A stretch of 33,846 nucleotides of DNA from Desulfovibrio sp. (GTDB lineage Bacteria > Desulfobacterota > Desulfovibrionia > Desulfovibrionales > Desulfovibrionaceae). Where the stretch lies: the NCBI GenBank assembly GCA_017450275.1, contig JAFSVD010000015.1, forward strand, positions 1 to 33,846, written 5' to 3'. Positions 19,768 to 26,934 of the stretch are shown one piece after another; the first letter of the stretch is position 1, and each line of letters starts with the position of its first letter. The position numbers were made by a program, and so were the translations under genes. The notes under the pieces are model-generated. The model was not told where the DNA came from, did not search any database, and saw only the letters and a list, made by a program, of their open reading frames with translations.

Positions 19768-20352
19768 ATGATGATGAAGCCATTTTATCAGGGAAAAGTC
19801 GATACCTTTTGCGCTCTCTATGCGGTCTTAAACGCCTTGCGCTTAACCCACAGCATCAGAACCTTACAAGGGCGCAGCCTTTTTTCCGCGGAACTCCTTC
19901 GCATTGCCAAAAACCCGGTACTCTTCAGACAGGTGCTTGATCAGACAACCGACTATATCGATGTTATCGATTCGATGATACAGACTTCATCCCAAATTCA
20001 TCCGCTCATCTGTGTTATTCCCTTTGCCCCCAACACCGATGTCTCTGTTGATCAGCTTTGGGACACCCTTGATCTGTGGATCAATAGCCGCACAAACAGC
20101 ACCGCTCTTCTTCGTTTTATGCGCTATATCAATCCCCCGTGTGATCCGTGTGTGAGGCATTGGACAACCGTTGGCAGCATCACGAATACAACTATTCACC
20201 TCTTTGATTCAAGTCACGAGGCGGATGCGATTTTGCACCTGGATAAAGACCGGATCAAAACCAACGAAAAGCAGATAACAAGTGCCGATCTGCTCTATGT
20301 GCAGCCATCCTCGATTCGGCTCCTACGCCTCAAAGGCGCTCTTCCACGCTAG
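19768..20352 (+). CDS. Putative papain-like cysteine protease
   Basis: No family is recognised with certainty. The 194-residue protein has the residue order of papain-fold peptidases: Gln8 in FYQGKVDTFCALYAVLNALR supplies the oxyanion glutamine, Cys15 heads a helix with the Cx(2)YAxxN pattern, His131 is in RHWTTVGSI and Asp147 in HLFDSSH. The pattern resembles C39-like peptidases. No signal peptide or membrane segment is seen, so it is probably cytoplasmic, or an effector or toxin exported without a classical signal. Three ATGs in a row open the gene; AAAAAGG lies seven bases upstream. It is last in the unit with speB and panB and ends at a long hairpin terminator. Catalysis is inferred; a non-hydrolytic relative or transglutaminase-type enzyme is possible. 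Confidence 0.68.
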   Translation: MMMKPFYQGKVDTFCALYAVLNALRLTHSIRTLQGRSLFSAELLRIAKNPVLFRQVLDQTTDYIDVIDSMIQTSSQIHPLICVIPFAPNTDVSVDQLWDTLDLWINSRTNSTALLRFMRYINPPCDPCVRHWTTVGSITNTTIHLFDSSHEADAILHLDKDRIKTNEKQITSADLLYVQPSSIRLLRLKGALPR

Positions 20353-20369
20353 TTTTTGGACTGCACCAA

Positions 20370-20413
20370 AACGAAAAGAAGCACAGATGCTTGCATCTGT
20401 GCTTCTTTTCGTT
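20370..20413. terminator. Long bidirectional hairpin between protease gene and iorB
   Basis: Bases 20370-20390 and 20393-20413 are perfect reverse complements (21 bp) around a TT centre. The outer stem is A-rich on one arm and T-rich on the other (GAAAAGAAGCACAGATGC), as in terminators that work for two convergent genes. Genes end on both sides (20352 and 20453). Confidence 0.88.
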
Positions 20414-20452
20414 GAAGGCGTACGCGAAAGAGCACGCGTGCGTAGCAGAGAA

Positions 20453-21061
20453 TTAGGAGAGAAAGCCCTGTTCTTTGAGAGCGGTTTTGGCACGGGCAAT
20501 GCTTGCCAAATTGCTTGCGTGCAATTTTTCTGGCAAGAAGGTTTGAATGGCTTTTTCGAGGCTTTCAACCGTGAATGGCAGGATATTGAGCAGACAGGCT
20601 GCAGCCAAAAGCAAGGTATTACCGCTTTGGATCGAGCCATTTTCTTTGCCAAGGGTTCGGATGGGAAGAAGATAGACCTTGTCAGCGTATTTGTTGAGCG
20701 TTTGGGATATCTCCTGCATGCTCGGATAGGCTTTGGCGCCTAAGGATACGCTCAACGGCGGGAGGGGATCCGAAGAGGCGACAATGGTTCCCCCCTTGGC
20801 CAGATAGGGGAGCCCGCGAAGGGCTTCAAGGGGTTCAAAGGCGAGCATACAGTCTGCTTCGCCAAAAGCAAGCTTCGGCGCTTTCCATCCGCCTAACAGG
20901 ACAACGCTTTCAACCACCCCACCCCGCTGCGCCATGCCATGCACTTCCCCGGCAACAACAGGAATGCCGTTCATGAGAGCGGTCTTTGCCAGCAAATTGG
21001 TGGCTGTGAGGGTGCCCTGCCCGCCGACGCCGGTACAATAAATGCGCAAGCGATTGTTCAC
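20453..21061 (-). CDS. iorB: Indolepyruvate ferredoxin oxidoreductase, beta subunit
   Basis: IorB is the gamma-domain-like subunit of indolepyruvate:ferredoxin oxidoreductase, which oxidatively decarboxylates aryl pyruvates from aromatic amino acids to aryl acetyl-CoA, reducing ferredoxin. The 202-residue protein opens with LRIYCTGVGGQGTLTATNLLA, the family's glycine-rich motif, followed by GIPVVAGEVHGMAQRGGVVES and LAFEPLEALR. GTG at 21061 has GGAGG six bases upstream and overlaps the iorA stop as GTGA. Length is normal (about 200). The pair is anaerobic and oxygen-sensitive in known members, which fits an anaerobic host cell. Confidence 0.95.
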   Translation of the reverse strand: MNNRLRIYCTGVGGQGTLTATNLLAKTALMNGIPVVAGEVHGMAQRGGVVESVVLLGGWKAPKLAFGEADCMLAFEPLEALRGLPYLAKGGTIVASSDPLPPLSVSLGAKAYPSMQEISQTLNKYADKVYLLPIRTLGKENGSIQSGNTLLLAAACLLNILPFTVESLEKAIQTFLPEKLHASNLASIARAKTALKEQGFLS

Positions 21062-22932
21062 TGTTGACCTCCTTGTCGTTTGACCGCTTTAAAGCTTTTT
21101 GGCGCGACCTGGAGACAGACCATACAGCCTGAGCAAAGACTTTCATCCACGGCAATCTCGTCGCCATTTTTGATAAAAGCCGGACAGGCAAATTCAGCCA
21201 AGCAGCGTTGGGTATCCTCGTTTTGGGCGATAACACGGGCAACATTGGGTGGGCGTTTGCCGAGCGCACGCCGTGCGTAGAGCACACAGGGTTGTTTGGC
21301 GATGACCACGCGCACCCCATCCATATCCTTCAATTCGGTGAAGGTCTTTGTCAGCGCTGCAAGATTGTAGGCATTCACGGTTCGAACGTTTGTCACCCCA
21401 AGCGCTTTGACAATCGCCTCGATATCCAGGTGCTGGCAAGCCTCTCCCAAGGACTCCTGCACCATGCCGGGATTGGGCTGGTGGCCTGTCATGGCGGTTG
21501 TGCCGTTGTCGAGAATGACAAGGAGCAGGGAATGTTTGTTGAAGACCGCGTTGGCAAGGCCTGTCATGCCGGAATGGAAGAAGGTCGAATCGCCGATGAA
21601 GCTGACCACCTTGGAGCCAGAGGCTTTGGCAAAACCGCTGCCGCCTGAAATGGAGGATCCCATACAAAAGAGAAAATCCGCGCAACGCATGGGCGGAAGC
21701 ATCCCAAGCGTGTAGCAGCCAATATCGCTCGAATAGACAACCTCATCCCCAAAAATTTTGCGAGCCGCATAATAGACAGCACGGTGGGAACAACCCGGGC
21801 ACAGATTGGGCGGACGATTCGGCAGCTCTTGGGTTGCGCTCAGAAGCGCTTGGTCGGGCGCAGAGGGTCTTTGGGGCAGATCGAGCCACTCGGCAATGCG
21901 CGTTTGAACAAGCGGGGTTGCGTATTCAAGCACTTCGGTGAGGGTGGCATTTTTCCCGGAGAGCAGGGTGGAGAGACCGTGCTCCTTGGCAAGCGCCTTG
22001 ATATCGCGTTCAAGAAGGGCATCCCCCTCTTCCAGAATAAGAACCGCTACGTGCTGCGAAAGAAAGCGTATGATGCGTTCGGTTGGCAAAGGCCAGGTTA
22101 TCCCCAGTTCCAGACAGTCGACGCGATCGGCAATCCCTAGCTGTTCGAGGGCATCGGCCATATAGGCGCGGGCAACGCCGCTTGCGATGATGCCGATTTT
22201 CACATTTTCGTGGAGGGTTTCCAGGGTAAAGACGCTGTGTTCGGCAATGATTCTGGCTTTTGCAAGCACGTCAAGCACAGCTTGATGGCGTTTTCTCGCA
22301 ACCGCAGGCAGGGGCACAAAGCGCATGGGGTTCTTGGTGAAGGACACCGTTGTTGGTGCCTTGGGCAATTGCCCCAAGGTAACTGCTCCGCGCATATGGC
22401 TTATGCGGGTGGTTGTGCGCAGCAAAACCGGCTGCTCAAGGCTGCGTGCCAGAAAAAAGGCTTCCTTGGTCATGGCACAGGCCTCCTCCGCTGAGGAGGG
22501 CTCCAGACAGAGTAAATGCGCCATGCGCGCATAGGCGCGGTTGTCCTGCTCATTTTGGCTTGAGTGGCAACCGGGATCGTCTGCGGAAAGCACGACAAGA
22601 CCTCCGGGGAGGCCGGTGTAGGCGGTGGTGAACAGGGGATCTGCAGCGACGTTGAGTCCCACATGCTTCATGCAAACAAGACTTTTGCTCCCGCTCAAGG
22701 CTGCGCCACAGGCCACTTCCATGGCGACTTTTTCGTTGATGGAATATTCCATGTGATAGCGATCAAAGGCTTTGATGCGCCGAAAGGTATCAACGACTTC
22801 GGAACTGGGGGTTCCGGGATAGCACGTTATCATGCCAACGCCTGCTTCCAGGGCACCGCGTACAATGGCTTCATTGCCGAGAAGCAGTTGTTGTTCTCCT
22901 TCTGTTTCGCTGAGCAAAGGATGTTTGCTCAT
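21058..22932 (-). CDS. iorA: Indolepyruvate ferredoxin oxidoreductase, alpha subunit
   Basis: IorA is the thiamine-diphosphate-binding catalytic subunit, partner of IorB. From ATG at 22932 it has 624 residues. The N-terminal pyrimidine-binding domain has NEAIVRGALEAGVGMITCYPGTPSSEV and YSINEKVAMEVACGAALSG. The TPP domain has CPGCSHRAVYYAAR, GDSTFFHSGMTGLANAVF and LDNGTTAMTGHQPNPG. The C-terminal ferredoxin part is reduced: cysteines remain in QRCLAEFACPAF and LCSGCMVCLQVAP, five in total where two complete cluster motifs would need eight. The start is fixed by GGAGG five bases upstream; GTG at 22944 is in frame but lies within that site. It follows the YfgM-like gene by 42 bases. Confidence 0.95.
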   Translation of the reverse strand: MSKHPLLSETEGEQQLLLGNEAIVRGALEAGVGMITCYPGTPSSEVVDTFRRIKAFDRYHMEYSINEKVAMEVACGAALSGSKSLVCMKHVGLNVAADPLFTTAYTGLPGGLVVLSADDPGCHSSQNEQDNRAYARMAHLLCLEPSSAEEACAMTKEAFFLARSLEQPVLLRTTTRISHMRGAVTLGQLPKAPTTVSFTKNPMRFVPLPAVARKRHQAVLDVLAKARIIAEHSVFTLETLHENVKIGIIASGVARAYMADALEQLGIADRVDCLELGITWPLPTERIIRFLSQHVAVLILEEGDALLERDIKALAKEHGLSTLLSGKNATLTEVLEYATPLVQTRIAEWLDLPQRPSAPDQALLSATQELPNRPPNLCPGCSHRAVYYAARKIFGDEVVYSSDIGCYTLGMLPPMRCADFLFCMGSSISGGSGFAKASGSKVVSFIGDSTFFHSGMTGLANAVFNKHSLLLVILDNGTTAMTGHQPNPGMVQESLGEACQHLDIEAIVKALGVTNVRTVNAYNLAALTKTFTELKDMDGVRVVIAKQPCVLYARRALGKRPPNVARVIAQNEDTQRCLAEFACPAFIKNGDEIAVDESLCSGCMVCLQVAPKSFKAVKRQGGQQ

Positions 22933-22974
22933 TATGACCTCCACGGTGAAGAGGGTTGATTGATTTCGATAAAC

Positions 22975-23667
22975 TTATGGTTGCGTTGTCTGCTTGCCTT
23001 CTTGTTCCCCAATGGCTTTGGCACGGGCGAGAAAATAGGCAGCCTCGACGCCCTGCTGTGTTTTGCTGATAGCGACAAAGAGGTCGTGGGCTTGTTTGGT
23101 ATCGCCGGTTCGTGCCAAGGTTTCTGCCTTGAGCTGCTGCAAAAGGAGTGGCTGATTCGTCCCATACTGCTTCCAAAGCGCCTCGATGGCCTCAAGCGCG
23201 TTGGTATACTTTGCATCGCGCAGAAAGCTTGCTATCAGGGCATATTGAGCCATCGTGCCGCTCACCCCATCGGCATCTTCTGCTGCAGCTTGTTTGTAGA
23301 CGGCTTGCGCTTTTGCGAGATCCTTGCTTTGCAGGGCAAGATCGCCCAAGGTGAGATAGGTGAGGGTTTTGAGCTTATTGGGTGCCTCCTTGGCCAATTG
23401 TTCAAGGGATGTCAGGGCGAGAGCCTTGTCGTCCTTTTGCGTTATCATAGCCATTTGGGTGAGATAACTATTGGCCTCTTTGTTGCTATGCCACTGCCAT
23501 AGAGCCGTAAGACCGGTCAACAGCAAAAAAACAAGAACAAAGCCGGCGATCAGCCCTCCGTGTCTGGTGATAAATTCCAGAAGCGGTGCGCTTTCTTGGC
23601 TCACTTCGGAACCAAGTTCTCCTAAAAGACCTTGGTCATTGGGTAGATTTTGTGCTTCTTTTTTCAT
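22975..23667 (-). CDS. YfgM-like membrane-anchored TPR protein
   Basis: The family (YfgM) consists of inner-membrane proteins with a periplasmic tetratricopeptide domain; E. coli YfgM associates with the Sec translocon and PpiD. From ATG at 23667 the protein has 230 residues: a cytoplasmic N-terminus of about 35, one membrane helix (GLIAGFVLVFLLLTGLTALW), then helical repeats such as LTYLTLGDLALQSKDLAKAQAVYKQAA and YALIASFLRDAKYTNALEAIEAL. AAGGA lies five bases upstream. The alternative start at 23691 lacks this. It is first in a leftward unit with iorAB; a functional link with iorAB is not obvious. It diverges from proA. Confidence 0.82.
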   Translation of the reverse strand: MKKEAQNLPNDQGLLGELGSEVSQESAPLLEFITRHGGLIAGFVLVFLLLTGLTALWQWHSNKEANSYLTQMAMITQKDDKALALTSLEQLAKEAPNKLKTLTYLTLGDLALQSKDLAKAQAVYKQAAAEDADGVSGTMAQYALIASFLRDAKYTNALEAIEALWKQYGTNQPLLLQQLKAETLARTGDTKQAHDLFVAISKTQQGVEAAYFLARAKAIGEQEGKQTTQP

Positions 23668-23979
23668 ACAATTCCTTTGCACGGAAACCACATCCCTTTA
23701 CGAGATGCGGAGGTGCATAATTGCTGTTTAATTGATTTTGATCCATCTAAAAGATATATTTAAAATAGAGTCTTGTACCTTTTTTCTTGATCAATACGTA
23801 TGCCACAGCATACGACGTGTATACGAGGGAGACAAGCGTCTTTGCTCTCTCTTCAAGAAGACCATGGTTTGCAAGGCTGTATCTTGAATGCAAAGAGCTC
23901 TTTGCGTATGGTTGAGACCTGAAAGAACGCAACAATGGCCTTTGTGGCAAAGCCACAAAGAGGAAGGGTGAGGAGTCCT
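23668..23979. promoter_or_regulatory. Hairpin-rich divergent region upstream of proA
   Basis: No gene is seen in these 312 bases. On the proA side there are three symmetric elements: CGTATGC/GCATACG with a 4-base loop (about 23797-23814), the perfect palindrome GCAAAGAGCTCTTTGC (23890-23905), and CTTTGTGGC/GCCACAAAG with a 3-base loop (23940-23960), which ends 20 bases before the proA start. The last could hold or expose the proA ribosome-binding site. The yfgM-side promoter must also lie here but was not located. Confidence 0.5.
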
Positions 23980-25242
23980 ATGATGACAATGCAGGAGAGC
24001 ATGCATTCCCTCGGGCTTTCGGCCAAGGAGGCGAGCCTGGGCATGAACAAGGCAAGCGCCCAATCCAAGAAGATCCTTTTGGAATCGCTTGCAGCCATTC
24101 TTGCTAGGGAAAAAGAAAACATTATCAAAGCCAATGCTTTGGATTTAGCACGGGCTCAAGAAGAAGGCCTTGACGCGCCCAGAATGGACAGGCTGCGCAT
24201 CACCGATGCGGTGCTTTCCGCTATGCAGGAGGCCTGCCTGCATGTGGCCAAGCTGCCTGATCCCATTGGCGCTCTTGAAGAGCAGTGGATGCGTCCCAAC
24301 GGCATGCTTGTGGGAAGAATGCGGATTCCCCTTGGCGTCATCGCCATGATCTATGAATCTCGCCCCAATGTGACCATCGATGCGGCGATTCTATGCCTGA
24401 AAGCTGGCAACAGCGTGATTTTGCGGGGTGGCAGAGAAGCCTTGCAATCAAATCTAGCCCTTGTCAACTGTTTGCGGGCTGCCTTAGAGCAAGCCGGGCT
24501 TCCGAAGCATGCCGTGCAATTTGTCGAAACAACCGATCACGCAGCAGTGCTTGAACTCTGCCATTTGGAAGATTGTATCGATGTCATGATTCCCCGGGGC
24601 GGAGAGCGTTTGGTTTCTGTGGTCAGCCGCGAGGCGAGAATGCCTGTTTTACAGCATTTCAAGGGCGTTTGTCATTGCTATCTCGATGCTGGCTGCAACC
24701 AGGATATGGCGCTTGACATTGTCTACAACGGCAAGGTGCAGCGGCCAGGGGTGTGCAATGCCTTGGAATGCGTGCTTATCCACGCGAGCGTAGCGCCCAG
24801 TCTTTTGCCCCGCCTCGCAGCACGCATGCCGATGGTCACCTTCCACGCCTGTCCCCAATCCTATCCGATATTGCAAAAAGCCGGCGCCAACGTGCTCGCA
24901 CGGGAAGACTATGGCGTTGAATTTCATGACCGCATTGTGCAGGTACGTGTGGTTGAGAGCTTGGATGAGGCGCTTTTGCATATCAAAACCTACAGCTCCA
25001 AGCATACGGATGTCATTGTCACCAACGATCTTGAGCACAGCACTCGCTTTGTGCGCGAGGTCGACTCCTCCATGGTCGGGGTCAATGTTTCTACGCGCTT
25101 CAACGATGGCGGCCAGCTTGGGCTGGGAGCGGAAATCGGCATCTCCACCTCCAAACTCCATGCCTTTGGGCCTATGGGAGTTCGGGAACTCACCACAACC
25201 AAGTTTGTTGTGATGGGGCAAGGCCAGGTGAGGGAGTCGTGA
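23980..25242 (+). CDS. proA: Glutamate-5-semialdehyde dehydrogenase (gamma-glutamyl phosphate reductase)
   Basis: ProA reduces gamma-glutamyl phosphate to glutamate-5-semialdehyde with NADPH, the second step of proline synthesis. From ATG at 23980 the protein has 420 residues, the usual length. It has IPLGVIAMIYESRPNVTIDAA, GNSVILRGGREA, the IPRGGERLV loop, and the catalytic Cys259 in GKVQRPGVCNALE. The C-terminus NVSTRFNDGGQLGLGAEIGI and GPMGVRELTT is typical. GAGGAG lies just upstream, and an open frame upstream to 23935 crosses the leader hairpin. The stop overlaps the nadD start as GTGA. proB is not in the window. Confidence 0.97.
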   Translation: MMTMQESMHSLGLSAKEASLGMNKASAQSKKILLESLAAILAREKENIIKANALDLARAQEEGLDAPRMDRLRITDAVLSAMQEACLHVAKLPDPIGALEEQWMRPNGMLVGRMRIPLGVIAMIYESRPNVTIDAAILCLKAGNSVILRGGREALQSNLALVNCLRAALEQAGLPKHAVQFVETTDHAAVLELCHLEDCIDVMIPRGGERLVSVVSREARMPVLQHFKGVCHCYLDAGCNQDMALDIVYNGKVQRPGVCNALECVLIHASVAPSLLPRLAARMPMVTFHACPQSYPILQKAGANVLAREDYGVEFHDRIVQVRVVESLDEALLHIKTYSSKHTDVIVTNDLEHSTRFVREVDSSMVGVNVSTRFNDGGQLGLGAEIGISTSKLHAFGPMGVRELTTTKFVVMGQGQVRES

Positions 25243-25901
25243 ACAAAGGCCTTGGGATTCTTGGCGGCAGTTTCAACCCGCCCCATATCGGGCATTTGCG
25301 TCTGGCTATTGAGGTGGCGGAAAATTTTGCCCATTGCCTGACCCGTGTGTGCCTCATCCCCTGTGCCCATCCGCCCCATAAGGAGGAATCCCATCTTTTG
25401 CCCTTTGCCATGCGCTGCAGCATGCTTGAAAACGCCTGTGCCGGGAGTTCCGCGCTTTCGGTCAGCACCATCGAAGGAGAGCGGAACGAACCCTCCTATA
25501 CCTGGGATACGCTCACGAGGCTGAAGCAGAGGCATCCAGAGAGCCCCCTCTTTTTTATCCTGGGAGCAGACGATTACCAACAAATCGGAACCTGGTATCA
25601 GGGGGAGGCTCTTCCCACGCTGACCAATTTTATCGTTGTTCCGCGCATGAGCCAGCCTGAAGACCGTTTTGTGGCAGACACAAAATCCCTGTGGCCTCAG
25701 GCACGCTTTGCCAACAACTCGGCCTTTTTGCCCGGAGGAGGTGTGGCCGTCTTTTTTCAGCCCCCCCTTGTTACGATCAGCGCAACCGCCATCCGAAGCC
25801 GTTTCCTTCGCGGGCAGTCTATCCGTTTTTTGGTTCCTGAAATGATCGACACTTTTTTGCAAGAACACCGCACGCTTGTGTCTGCGATATGGGGAAAATG
25901 A
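25239..25901 (+). CDS. nadD: Nicotinate-nucleotide adenylyltransferase
   Basis: NadD adenylates nicotinate mononucleotide to deamido-NAD. The 220-residue protein opens GLGILGGSFNPPHIGHLRLA with the nucleotidyltransferase HxGH motif (His16, His19). SFILGADDYQQIGTW-type sequence (FFILGADDYQQIGTWYQ) and the C-terminal ISATAIRSRFLRGQSIRFLVP (the ISxTxxR motif) follow. GTG at 25239 overlaps the proA stop. The end overlaps the TPR-gene start as ATGA, so the three genes form a coupled unit. Confidence 0.95.
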   Translation: MNKGLGILGGSFNPPHIGHLRLAIEVAENFAHCLTRVCLIPCAHPPHKEESHLLPFAMRCSMLENACAGSSALSVSTIEGERNEPSYTWDTLTRLKQRHPESPLFFILGADDYQQIGTWYQGEALPTLTNFIVVPRMSQPEDRFVADTKSLWPQARFANNSAFLPGGGVAVFFQPPLVTISATAIRSRFLRGQSIRFLVPEMIDTFLQEHRTLVSAIWGK

Positions 25902-26737
25902 TGATTGGCCGACTTCCGAAAGCCCTGGACGAAGAACTGCACAAAGCCATGGGGTTTATGGCGCAAAATTCGGTGGAAAAAGCCGTTGCATGCATGATTG
26001 AGGCCTTGCGTTTGCTGCAAAACGCCCCACAGGCAACGAAAAAACTGGCTGTGCCAAAGGTGAAGGCCTTTCTTGCGCTCTTTGCCAAACACCCCCGCGT
26101 GGCTCTTCTGCTCGAAGACCCGCATGCCAAGACCACAGCAACGATTGCCTACGCTCTTGGCAAAGAACGCGTGCTTGGCATTGTGCTGCGTGGCTTTTTG
26201 GAGGTTTTGCAGGATCAAATGCAGGTGACCAAGGAAGCGTTTGATTTGCTTGAACGGCAAAAGCGCAAGGAGCATCTGTTTGAGCAGGGAATGTGTGCGC
26301 TCAAGGAGGGGAAATTTCGGCTTGGTCTGGCCTTTTTTGAGCGCATGCTGACGGAATTTCCCGATACTTCTGCCTTGTGCATGGAGGCCTGCCAGGCGCT
26401 TTACGAGGCGAACATGGTGCAGGAATCAGCCCTCTATGCCATGAAAGTCATTGCAGCCTTTGAGAATTTAGCGTCAGCCTATACCTTCCTGCTCGATATC
26501 CTTATGCGACTTGAAGCTTTTGACAAGGCTGAGCGTGTCTTTCAAAAAGCGCTTGTTGTTTTTGGCGAACACCCAAAGACATTGGCGAATATGGCTCATA
26601 TGTATGAGCGGTGGGGAAAAATCGAGGAAGCGCGCAGGGTGTGTGAGCGGGCGCTGACCTTGGATCCCGATAACAGCGACCTTCTCACCCTCAAAAGTCG
26701 TTTGTACCTTGCAATCCACGATCACGTGGGTGCGTAA
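25898..26737 (+). CDS. Tetratricopeptide-repeat protein
   Basis: The role is not known. From ATG at 25898 the protein has 279 residues. The N-terminal half is helical without a recognised domain. The C-terminal half has TPR-like helices: FEQGMCALKEGKFRLGLAFF, LCMEACQALYEANMVQESAL, LLDILMRLEAFDKAERVFQ and LANMAHMYERWGKIEEARRV, ending ALTLDPDNSDLLTLKSRLYL. No signal peptide or membrane segment is seen, so it is probably cytoplasmic. It overlaps nadD by four bases and ends at an intrinsic terminator before the hook gene. Three in-frame ATGs (25889, 25898, 25901) are possible starts; 25898 is chosen for the ATGA overlap. TPR proteins usually serve as scaffolds. Confidence 0.82.
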   Translation: MMIGRLPKALDEELHKAMGFMAQNSVEKAVACMIEALRLLQNAPQATKKLAVPKVKAFLALFAKHPRVALLLEDPHAKTTATIAYALGKERVLGIVLRGFLEVLQDQMQVTKEAFDLLERQKRKEHLFEQGMCALKEGKFRLGLAFFERMLTEFPDTSALCMEACQALYEANMVQESALYAMKVIAAFENLASAYTFLLDILMRLEAFDKAERVFQKALVVFGEHPKTLANMAHMYERWGKIEEARRVCERALTLDPDNSDLLTLKSRLYLAIHDHVGA

Positions 26738-26765
26738 AGTGCTCCCAACAAAGAAGAATTTTCCC

Positions 26766-26794
26766 AGAGCGGTCTTGTTCCGCTCTTTTTTTTT
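26766..26794 (+). terminator. Intrinsic terminator after the TPR gene
   Basis: AGAGCGG (26766-26772) and CCGCTCT (26780-26786) form a 7-bp stem with a 7-base loop, followed by eight further T residues. It separates the proA-nadD-TPR unit from flgE. Confidence 0.88.
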
Positions 26795-26934
26795 GGGGAG
26801 GATGCACCCGTGCTTTGGGGAGGAAGTGCGCCGCTCACTTTGGTATGAAGTTTGAAAGAAGAGAGACAAGAACAAATGCATGGAAAAAAATTCCAGGTAG
26901 AAAAATATGACAAGATAGCGAGCCGGAGGAATAT

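Noticed and set aside
26798-26820. Sigma-54 promoter upstream of flgE
   Set aside because: A GG-N10-GC spacing exists, but the bases around both elements do not match TGGCAC and TTGC.
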